NCBI RefSeq assembly: GCF_002954245.1
Contig: NZ_PPTG01000045.1
Coordinates: 48,014 to 112,013 of the forward strand
Reading direction: 5' to 3'
DNA from: Cryobacterium aureum
GTDB taxonomy: Bacteria > Actinomycetota > Actinomycetes > Actinomycetales > Microbacteriaceae
Length of the DNA: 64,000 bases
The translations under genes and the position numbers were made by a program. The notes below the pieces were generated by a model. The model saw nothing but the letters and a program-made list of their open reading frames with translations, was not told where the DNA came from and did no database searches. This document shows positions 25,742 through 33,160 of this stretch, piece by piece (the first letter of the stretch is position 1; each line of letters opens with the position of its first letter).

Positions 25742-26515
25742 TCAGGCTGCCGGTTTGACGCCATAGTCGGTGTTGTAACGTGCGAGCACGTCGGTGATCG
25801 GCCCGTCGAGCACCAGGTCTCCCTTGTCGAGGTAGAGACCGCGGGTGCAAAATCGCCGCAGATCGCGCTCATTGTGCGAGACGATGAACAGGGTGCGACC
25901 ACCGGCGAGAAGTTCTTCGATGCGGCGATAGCACTTCTCCCGAAAAGCCTTGTCGCCCACCGCCAAAACCTCGTCGACCAGTAGAATGGGCTCTTCGAGC
26001 CGAGAGATCACCGCAAAGGCGATTCGCACCTTCATCCCGCTCGACAGGTGTTTGTAGGGCGTGTCGATGAAGTCGGCGATCTCGGCGAATTCAATGATCT
26101 CGTCGAAGCGTTCGGTGATCTGCCTGCGCGTCATGCCGTGCAGGCCCGCGGTCAGATAGACGTTGTCGCGCACGCTGAGGTCGTCGACGAACCCGCCCGT
26201 GATCTCGATCAGCGGCGCCACACCCTCGGTCACGTGCACCGTTCCCTGGTCGGGCAGCACGACTCCGGTGACGAGTTTGAGCAGGGTGGACTTGCCCTGC
26301 CCGTTACGCCCGACGACACCGATGGCTTCGCCCGGTTGCACGCTGAAGGTCACGTGCTGCAGGGCCCAGAATTCGCCCGGTCGGCTGCGGCGTTTGCTGG
26401 CGCCGAAGAGATCCTTGAAATTGCGACGCCCGCGCCGATTCCTGCGAAAGCGGATGCCGACATCCTGTAGCGAGATCACCGGCGTTGTCGAAGCGGATGC
26501 TTTCCCCTGGGCCAC
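25742..26515 (-). CDS. tagH: Polysaccharide/teichoic-acid-type ABC exporter ATPase (TagH/Wzt-like)
   Basis: 257 residues from GTG 26515; the G of this start is shared with the TAG stop of the permease, so the two are coupled. ABC motifs are Walker A GRNGQGKST, signature HLSSGMKVRIAFAV, Walker B PILLVDEVLAVGD, and the switch His in FIVSHNERDLRRF. The SSGM signature and DEVLAVGD Walker B are diagnostic of the TagH/Wzt/RfbE exporters. There is no C-terminal carbohydrate-binding domain, as in simple TagH. With the permease it would flip the undecaprenyl-linked polymer made by the upstream enzymes to the outside. Symbol given by subfamily resemblance. Confidence 0.9.
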   Translation of the reverse strand: MAQGKASASTTPVISLQDVGIRFRRNRRGRRNFKDLFGASKRRSRPGEFWALQHVTFSVQPGEAIGVVGRNGQGKSTLLKLVTGVVLPDQGTVHVTEGVAPLIEITGGFVDDLSVRDNVYLTAGLHGMTRRQITERFDEIIEFAEIADFIDTPYKHLSSGMKVRIAFAVISRLEEPILLVDEVLAVGDKAFREKCYRRIEELLAGGRTLFIVSHNERDLRRFCTRGLYLDKGDLVLDGPITDVLARYNTDYGVKPAA

Positions 26516-27315
26516 TAGATCTCCTTCAGAACGGCGCGTTCGGTGCGGCGGAAGACCAGCAGTCCGAGCCCGAGAAAGAGGAGGGACAGACCTGCGCTGA
26601 TCGCGATCGCGAACCAGTCGAGTTGCTCCGGAAAGAATGCCGCCCGATACAGGCTGAAAATGCCGCTCAGTGGGTTGAAAGCAGCCCAGAAATGCAGCTC
26701 CGGTGGCAGGTCTGCGGTGCCGTAGATGATGGGGGAGGCGTAGAACAGAAAGCGCAGAATGAGTTTGACGGCCCGCTCCAGGTCGCGGAAGAACACCACG
26801 AGCGGGGCGACCAGCAGACCGACACCCGCGGTCAGGGCGGCCTGAATCAGAATGGCGAGAGGAAAGAACAGCGCGTCGGCGTTCAGCTCGGCGCCGTAGA
26901 GAATCGCAAACAGGGCGAGCACCGGAATCGACGCGAGAAACTCGATGCCCTTGGAGAGCACCAGGCGGTTCACCCAGATAGTGCGGGGGATTCGGGTGGA
27001 ACGAATGAGCTTTGCCTCGCGCAGAAAAGCGCGGGTGCAGTCCGAGACGGCGCCGTTGAACCACATCCAGGGCAGCAGGGCGGCCAGCAGGAACACGATA
27101 TAGGGGTCGTTGCCGACGTTTTTGTTAAATACCTGGGTGAAGACGAACCAGTAGATGCCGGCCATCACGAGCGGATCGAGGATGGACCAGAAGTAGCCGA
27201 GCACCGAGGTGGAGTAACGCACACGCAGGTCGCGCTCGGTCAGCAACCACAGCGAATGCCGATACCGGGCGATCGGTGTGCGCTGTTCGGGGCGCACCTG
27301 GGCGTAACTACTCAC
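26515..27315 (-). CDS. tagG: Polysaccharide/teichoic-acid-type ABC exporter permease (TagG/Wzm-like)
   Basis: 266 residues from GTG 27315; the open frame extends to 27381 but the family-like sequence starts near YRHSLWLLTERDLRVRYSTS, an amphipathic lead-in typical of ABC-2 polysaccharide permeases. Six membrane segments follow, including VLGYFWSILDPLVMAGIYWFVF and WFNGAVSDCTRAFLREAKLIRSTRIPR with its conserved loop. The C-terminal half has NPLSGIFSLYRAAFFPEQ, another landmark of TagG/Wzm. It forms the channel with the ATPase encoded directly downstream. The start codon has a poor ribosome site, so the exact start is uncertain. Confidence 0.88.
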   Translation of the reverse strand: MSSYAQVRPEQRTPIARYRHSLWLLTERDLRVRYSTSVLGYFWSILDPLVMAGIYWFVFTQVFNKNVGNDPYIVFLLAALLPWMWFNGAVSDCTRAFLREAKLIRSTRIPRTIWVNRLVLSKGIEFLASIPVLALFAILYGAELNADALFFPLAILIQAALTAGVGLLVAPLVVFFRDLERAVKLILRFLFYASPIIYGTADLPPELHFWAAFNPLSGIFSLYRAAFFPEQLDWFAIAISAGLSLLFLGLGLLVFRRTERAVLKEI

Positions 27316-27492
27316 GCGGTCTATCGTATGGGAGCCTGACTTGGTCCCTTGCCAGCCGGCCCTTTCTGGTCTCTTGCTCACACGCCCTCAAACGCTGGTC
27401 GTTAATCCCGCATTCGCGTAGATTGAAACTCTGCGCACAACGTCGATGCGTGATTGTCGACACCGGACCCGCACACGAGCAAGGGAGTCAAT

Positions 27493-29481
27493 ATGGCCTA
27501 CAACGTCGCTCAGAAACTGATCGCCTCGCACTTGGTAGTGGGGGAGATGGTTCCCGGCACCGAAATCGGCCTGCGAATCGACCAGACCTTGACCCAGGAT
27601 GCGACCGGTACCCTGGTCATGCTCGAACTGGAGGCACTCGGTCTCGACTATGCCCGCACGGAAGTGTCCGTGCAATACGTGGACCACAACCTGCTACAGG
27701 CCGACAGCAAGAATGCCGAAGACCACGACTTTCTGCGATCCGCCTGCCAACGCTTCGGTATCTGGTTCTCCAAAGCCGGTAACGGGGTGTCGCACCCGAC
27801 GCACATGCAGCGCTTCGGCATTCCGGGCAAGACCATGGTCGGCTCGGACAGCCACACCCCGGCGGCCGGATCGCTCGGCATGCTCGCCATCGGCGTCGGC
27901 GGCACCGAAGTAGCGCTCGCCATCGCCGGCGAACCGCTCTACATTCGCATGCCCCAAATTTGGGGCGTACGCCTGACCGGGCAGCTGCCGCCGTGGACGA
28001 GCGCCAAGGACGTCATTCTCGAAATGCTCCGTCGCCACGGTGTGAAGGGCGGCGTCAACCGCATCGTCGAGTATTACGGACCGGGGCTGGCCACCCTGAC
28101 CGCCATGGATCGGCACGTGATCGCGAACATGGGTGCCGAACTCGGCGCGACCTCGACAGTGTTCCCCGCCGATGACCAGGTGCGCACATTCTTACGCGCC
28201 GAGGCGCGCGAGGACGACTTCGTGGAATTACTCGCCGATGCTGATGCGACCTACGACGTGACCGAGGAGATAGACCTGGCCTCGATCGTTCCTCTGATCG
28301 CCCTGCCCAGTTCGCCGGGCAACGTCGTTCCGGTCAGTGAAGTCGCTGGCCGACCGGTCGAGCAAGTGGTGATCGGGTCATCCGCTAACCCAGGTCTGCG
28401 AGATTTCGCGATCGTCGCGGCGATCACCAAGGGGCGGCAGTCGTTCCCCGGGCTATCCCTCGACGTCAACCCAAGCTCCCGCCAGATTTTGCAGGACTTG
28501 ACCAAGATGGGCGCCACCCTCGATCTCATCGGGGCCGGTGCGCGGTTGCACCAGTCTGGCTGCATGGGGTGCATCGGAATGGGACAGGCCCCCGCCAACG
28601 GCAGCATCAGCCTGCGCACCATGCCGCGCAATTTCCCAGGCCGCTCGGGCACGCAAGAAGACTCGGTTTACCTCTGCTCCCCAGAGACCGGGGCTGCAGC
28701 CGCGCTAACCGGAAAAATCACCGACCCGAGAGATCTCGCTGACCTGTTTAACATGGATTATCCCGCGATCACCCTGCCGGAGTTCTCCAGCGTCAACCTG
28801 ACTATGCTCGAGGCGCCGCTGCCCGCTGCAGAATCGCTCACCGTCGCGCTCGTCAAGGGCGAAAACATTTCGTCGCTGCCCGTCTTCGGTCCGCTCGCCG
28901 AACGCATCGAGGCTCCCGTTGCCCTGATTGTCGGCGATAATATTTCAACGGATGAGATTCTTCCGGCCGGCGCGCGCGTCTTGCCGTTTCGCAGCAACGT
29001 TCCCAAGCTCGCCGAATTCACCTTTGATCAGGTCGACCCTACCTACCCAACCCGCGCCGCACTCACCCGAGACACGACCGGTCACATGATCGTCGCTGGG
29101 GCGAACTACGGGCAAGGGTCTTCTCGCGAGCACGCAGCGATCACCCCGCGATTCCTCGGGCTGCGGGTTGTGCTGGCGGTGTCGTTTGCGCGCATCCACT
29201 GGCAGAATTTGGCGAACTTCGGCGCGCTCGCGCTGCAATTCACGGATGCCGCCGATCACGACCGCATTGGCCAGGGAGACGTGCTGGTGCTCGACGGTAT
29301 TCGCGAGGCGCTCACCAACGGCACCGAGATTATCGTTCGCAACACCACCCGCGATGAGACTTATTCCGTGCGGCACGAGCTTTCGACCCGCCAGATTGAG
29401 ATGCTCCTGGTCGGCGGCCTCATTCCGTGGCTGCGTGCCCGGCACGCGCAGGGCGAGCCCGCGATCGGCACGACCGAGTAG
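27493..29481 (+). CDS. Aconitate hydratase (monomeric archaeal/IPM-dehydratase-like type)
   Basis: 662 residues from ATG 27493 with AAGGGAG upstream. It isomerises citrate and isocitrate through cis-aconitate using a 4Fe-4S cluster. One cluster cysteine comes from LYLCSPETGAAA (or an equivalent site) and two from RLHQSGCMGCIGMGQAP, an unusual spelling of the family CxxC motif. Substrate-binding segments are SDSHTPAAGSLGMLAIGVGG and, in the swivel domain, VGDNISTDEILPAGARV and GANYGQGSSREHAA. At ~660 residues it is shorter than the 900-residue AcnA and belongs to the putative-aconitase subgroup. Located between the exporter and the mevalonate genes; no operon partner. Confidence 0.9.
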   Translation: MAYNVAQKLIASHLVVGEMVPGTEIGLRIDQTLTQDATGTLVMLELEALGLDYARTEVSVQYVDHNLLQADSKNAEDHDFLRSACQRFGIWFSKAGNGVSHPTHMQRFGIPGKTMVGSDSHTPAAGSLGMLAIGVGGTEVALAIAGEPLYIRMPQIWGVRLTGQLPPWTSAKDVILEMLRRHGVKGGVNRIVEYYGPGLATLTAMDRHVIANMGAELGATSTVFPADDQVRTFLRAEAREDDFVELLADADATYDVTEEIDLASIVPLIALPSSPGNVVPVSEVAGRPVEQVVIGSSANPGLRDFAIVAAITKGRQSFPGLSLDVNPSSRQILQDLTKMGATLDLIGAGARLHQSGCMGCIGMGQAPANGSISLRTMPRNFPGRSGTQEDSVYLCSPETGAAAALTGKITDPRDLADLFNMDYPAITLPEFSSVNLTMLEAPLPAAESLTVALVKGENISSLPVFGPLAERIEAPVALIVGDNISTDEILPAGARVLPFRSNVPKLAEFTFDQVDPTYPTRAALTRDTTGHMIVAGANYGQGSSREHAAITPRFLGLRVVLAVSFARIHWQNLANFGALALQFTDAADHDRIGQGDVLVLDGIREALTNGTEIIVRNTTRDETYSVRHELSTRQIEMLLVGGLIPWLRARHAQGEPAIGTTE

Positions 29482-29489
29482 CAGCGAGA

Positions 29490-29517
29490 GGCAGAACGCG
29501 GTCGGCGCGGGTCTGCC
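29490..29517. terminator. Weak hairpin between convergent aconitase and mvaS
   Basis: GGCAGA (29490-29495) and TCTGCC (29512-29517) can pair around a GC-rich 16-base loop, with CCGTTTGG following. No proper U-run, so a rho-independent terminator is doubtful. Confidence 0.3.
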
Positions 29518-29526
29518 CCGTTTGGT

Positions 29527-31004
29527 TCATTCGGCGCTGCCGACGACGTAGCGGTAGTACTCGACGCCCTCATCGAAGAAGTCCGGCCCATTCGACGTAC
29601 CGACGTGATCGATCACGAACTCATCGCGGGCGGGCGGGGCGATATTTTCGATGCGGCGTCCCTCGTGCACATCGATGTATTGCGCTTCGTTCAGATCGAT
29701 TGCGCCAACCAAGGCTGACTCAAAATTGATTCGCCTGGCCGCTTCTTGCCAGCCGGCGACAACGCGCAGTGGCAGCGCCTCCGCAGCGTCGCCACTGCCG
29801 TAGCCGAGGGCCAACCAGTTCTGATCGGTCAGCTCGATGCGATCGGTCAGTGCCTGCTGCAGGCCAGCGGCGAGCCAGGCCGGAAGGGCAAAGCGGTGTA
29901 GAGATTGCCGAGGTCGCGCATGGCTTCGGAGCCCAGCCTGAGCTTGTCTTCGACTAGCGTGTCCCAGAGCGGGGTTTTGCGTAGCTGGTTGCGTACCTTG
30001 CGGGCCAGGGGAAAAACGTCGCCGGTGTTTTCGGCGAGATCGGCGCCGTTACCGTGAAACGGTGATGGCGCGAGCAGCTCCTCGAGGAGCAGATCGGCAT
30101 CGACACCGGCGTCGGCAGCGAGTGCGCGCAACTGGTCATGGCCGTCGTCATCATGAGCCAGAGCGAACAGGTAGGCCATGACCCACCCGGTCGTCGGCAT
30201 CTGGTGGTACGGGCGGTGCATGAAAACCGCGTCGATGTCGTGAAAATAGTCGAGGCTTCGGCCGGGGCGTTTCTCCAGCATGGCCGTCATGGCGTGGTGG
30301 ATGGCACCGATGTAGCAGCTGGTGGAACAGTGCCCGTTGAACATGGGCAGATCCTGCACCTGTCCGTCATCGCGCGCCGGCTGATTGCGAAAACGGGCAA
30401 ACGGCTTGCGAAAATCGGCCACGCGGTAGTCGGAGTCGCTGCCGGCTGCGGCGAGGTCCACTTCGAGCAGGCGCGCGTCGCTCTCCAGCAGCATCGCGAC
30501 CGCGCCGGCACCCTGCGTGGGCTCTGCACTGCCGCCGCGCGCGTACTCCGCAATATCGGCGCACACCACGATGGCCTGGCGACCGCGGCCATCCGTTGCC
30601 AAATAGCGCAGCGCAGCTTTCACGCCGTAGACGCCGCCCAGGCAGGCCTGTTTGAATTCGGGCACTTCGCAGTCCCGAGCCAACTGAGGCAGGCCAGCCG
30701 CGGCCAGGGCCTCATTGACCATGCCCTTGACGATGACCGCGCCGGCGGAATTGTCGGTGCTCGACTCGGTGCCGAGCGCGAGCAGCCCAACCTGGGACGG
30801 GTCGATGTCGTAGTCCCGAATCAGGCGCCACACCGCATTGGCGGCAAAGGTGTACACGCTCTGCGCGGGGGCACGCATGCGAAAACTTCGGCCGACCACC
30901 GAGCGGAATTTCTCCCACGGCTGGTCATTCCAGGCACACCACGCTTCGAGCTGCACGCGATAGGGCGGGAGATAGAGGGAAAAACCACTTATTCCAGGAG
31001 CCAA
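29527..31004 (-). pseudogene. mvaS: Hydroxymethylglutaryl-CoA synthase, frameshifted near codon 373
   Basis: HMG-CoA synthase condenses acetyl-CoA with acetoacetyl-CoA, the first committed mevalonate step. From a TTG start at 31004 the protein begins GISGFSLYLPPYRVQ, has the catalytic cysteine in PEFKQACLGGVYGVKAALR, and TESSTDNSAGAVIVKGM, FNGHCSTSCYIGAIHH and AVFMHRPYHQMPTTGW in the expected order. After DLGNLYTA (about codon 372) the frame drifts into RPGSPLACSRH and stops at 29847. The missing C-terminus is intact in the -1 frame as LPAWLAAGLQQALTDRIEL through GPDFFDEGVEYYRYV to 29527. A single missing base around 29886-29896 explains this. It may be a real mutation or a sequencing error; no convincing slippery heptamer is present. 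The gene is divergent from mvaD. Confidence 0.85.
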
Positions 31005-31167
31005 CTGTGTCTACTTAACTTTTCAGGTGCTTGCTTGACCGCACCGGGTCGTGAACACACCGTCGTTTTAGTCGGTGAAGCTGCGAGTAGTCCGGCGCCG
31101 GCTGGTTCGGCCGGATGCCGTCGGGGCTCCCGGCTAAAATAGAGGCAGAACCGATCGGAGTAGCCCT

Positions 31168-32160
31168 GTGTCACAGACCCTCGAGGCCGGCGCTACGGCG
31201 CGCGCCCGCGCACATAGCAATATCGCGCTGGTCAAATATTGGGGCAAGAACAATGTCGTTCTCAATACCCCCGCGGTCGGATCGATCTCCGTCACCCTCG
31301 ATGCCCTCTTCACCGATACCCGGGTGACCTTTCGTTCGGGTCTCGCTGCCGATGAATTCTGGCTGAGCGGATGCCGGCAGGAGGCCACCAAGGTCGCCCG
31401 CGTTCTCGATCTGGTGCGTCAGGCCCGAGGAACGCACTTGTTCGCCGTCGTGGAGTCCGCGAACAATTTTCCGACCGGAGCCGGGCTGGCCTCGTCGGCA
31501 TCTGGTTTCGCCGCTCTCGCCGTCGCTGCCAGTGGCGCTGCCGGGCTCACGCTCACCGACCGGCAACTGTCGATTCTGGCCAGGCACGGCTCCGGTTCGG
31601 CGGCCCGTTCCATCTTCGGGGGCTACGCCCAGATGCACGCCGGCAGCGCCGCTGACGGCTCGGATTCCTACGCCGTGCAGCTGCTGACCGGCGCGGACTG
31701 GCCGCTCTCCGTGGTTGTCGCCATTACCGAGCTGGGTGCGAAAACGATCACCTCCACCGTCGGAATGGGGGCTAGCGCTGCCAGTTCACCGTTCTACCCG
31801 GCCTGGCTGGCGACGGCCCCCGGTGATCTCGCTGATATGCGGGCCGCGATCGCCGCCCGCGACTTCGTGCGGCTGGGCGAACTCACCGAGTACAACTGCC
31901 TCAAGCTACACGCCCTGATGCTGACCACTCGGCCGGCGCTGATCTATTGGAACGCCGCGACGGTCGCGGCGATGCACGCCGTTCGGGATCTGCGCGCGTC
32001 CGGCGTGCCGGCCTATTTCACCATCGACGCCGGGCCGCAGCTGAAGGTGCTCTGCCTACCCGGGGATGTGCCCCTGGTTCAGGAGGCGCTGTCGAACGTT
32101 GCCGGAGTGCACGAGGTACGCCCGAGTGCTCTCGGCCCGAGCGCCTACAGGTTGGAATGA
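31168..32160 (+). CDS. mvaD: Diphosphomevalonate decarboxylase
   Basis: 330 residues from GTG 31168 with GGAG 7 bases upstream; a TAAAAT hexamer at 31135-31140 could be the -10. The GHMP-kinase-fold enzyme makes isopentenyl diphosphate from mevalonate diphosphate with ATP and loss of CO2. Family marks are AHSNIALVKYWGKNN near residue 10, NFPTGAGLASSASGFAALAV (phosphate loop), ARHGSGSAARSIFGGYAQMH with the catalytic Ser/Arg, and the C-terminal FTIDAGPQLKVLCLPGD carrying the catalytic Asp. First gene of a three-gene mevalonate operon, one base from the next gene. Confidence 0.95.
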   Translation: MSQTLEAGATARARAHSNIALVKYWGKNNVVLNTPAVGSISVTLDALFTDTRVTFRSGLAADEFWLSGCRQEATKVARVLDLVRQARGTHLFAVVESANNFPTGAGLASSASGFAALAVAASGAAGLTLTDRQLSILARHGSGSAARSIFGGYAQMHAGSAADGSDSYAVQLLTGADWPLSVVVAITELGAKTITSTVGMGASAASSPFYPAWLATAPGDLADMRAAIAARDFVRLGELTEYNCLKLHALMLTTRPALIYWNAATVAAMHAVRDLRASGVPAYFTIDAGPQLKVLCLPGDVPLVQEALSNVAGVHEVRPSALGPSAYRLE

Positions 32161-32161
32161 C

Positions 32162-33160
32162 GTGGCATCCTTTTCGTCGTCGGCACCCGGAAAATTGTTT
32201 CTGCTTGGGGAGTATGCCGTCTTGCACGGGGCGCCGGCGCTGCTGGCAGCCGTCGATCGTCGGGTGACCGTTACCGTCACACCTGCCGGGTCGTGGCGGC
32301 TGCACGCCCCCAGCGTGGGCATCCAGCATCTCGACCTCGATGAGGAAGGTCGCCTTCCCGCCACCCTCGACGCGCATACCCGTTCGACCCTGCGCCTGTT
32401 CGACGCGGTGCGTGTGGCGGTGCGGGCGGGTACAGCCGGCTCTGGCCCGTTTGAGATCAGCATGGACAGCTCGTCATTCGTGCGCGATGGCCATAAATTG
32501 GGGCTCGGATCAAGCGCCGCGGTGGCCAGCGCGCTCACTGCGGCCCTGGCAGAAGCCTCCGGGCTTCACCTCGATCGGGAGGCGCTGTTCACTCTGGCCA
32601 ATTCGGCCCATCGGGCCGCGCAACACGGCACGGGCAGTGGCGGGGATGTCGCCGCGAGCGTGTACGGCGGTCTGCTCTCCTACACCGTCGAGACGCCGCC
32701 CGTGCAGATGCAGTGGCCCAGCGACCTCAGCGTTGTGGCCGTGGTTACCGGTGCTGGCTCGGCGACGACCGATCTGGTCGGTCGGGTCAACGATTTTGCC
32801 GTGCAGAATCCGGCGCAGCACGACCAGGACCTGGCGCGCCTGATCCGCCTCGCCCACTCGGCGTGCTCAGCGCTCGCCGACCGCGACGGTTTTCTGCGCC
32901 TGGTCGATGACTACTTCAGGGCGCTGGCCCTGCTCGACGCCCACGCCCAGGCCGGCATCGTGACCGAGCGCCACCTTGAGCTACGCGCGGTGGCCGAGCG
33001 TGCTGGCGGCGTGTTCAAGACCTCCGGCGCCGGCGGCGGCGACGTCGGGCTCGCCTTCAGCGCGAGCGGCGCGCCCGCCGAACGCCTCGAACGTGCGCTG
33101 GCCGACGCCGGGGCATCCGTTGTGCCATTTGAATTCGGCGCGCCAGGGGCCCGGTCATGA
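32162..33160 (+). CDS. mvaK2: Phosphomevalonate kinase
   Basis: 332 residues from GTG 32162, one base after the mvaD stop. It phosphorylates 5-phosphomevalonate to the diphosphate. GHMP-kinase motif 1 is SAPGKLFLLGEYAVLHGAPA, motif 2 the ATP loop HKLGLGSSAAVASALTAAL, with HRAAQHGTGSGGDVAASVYGG between, and motif 3 KTSGAGGGDVGLAFS at the C-terminus. The GEYAVLHG and GSGGDVAAS spellings mark phosphomevalonate rather than mevalonate kinase. Its end overlaps the start of the reductase-kinase fusion by 4 bases (ATGA). Confidence 0.92.
   Translation: MASFSSSAPGKLFLLGEYAVLHGAPALLAAVDRRVTVTVTPAGSWRLHAPSVGIQHLDLDEEGRLPATLDAHTRSTLRLFDAVRVAVRAGTAGSGPFEISMDSSSFVRDGHKLGLGSSAAVASALTAALAEASGLHLDREALFTLANSAHRAAQHGTGSGGDVAASVYGGLLSYTVETPPVQMQWPSDLSVVAVVTGAGSATTDLVGRVNDFAVQNPAQHDQDLARLIRLAHSACSALADRDGFLRLVDDYFRALALLDAHAQAGIVTERHLELRAVAERAGGVFKTSGAGGGDVGLAFSASGAPAERLERALADAGASVVPFEFGAPGARS

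Noticed and set aside
29880..29900. Programmed -1 frameshifting in mvaS
   Set aside because: The restoring frame is -1, but the zero-frame sequence GCT TTG CCC does not form an X-XXY-YYZ slippery heptamer and no strong downstream hairpin was seen; an indel is the simpler explanation.
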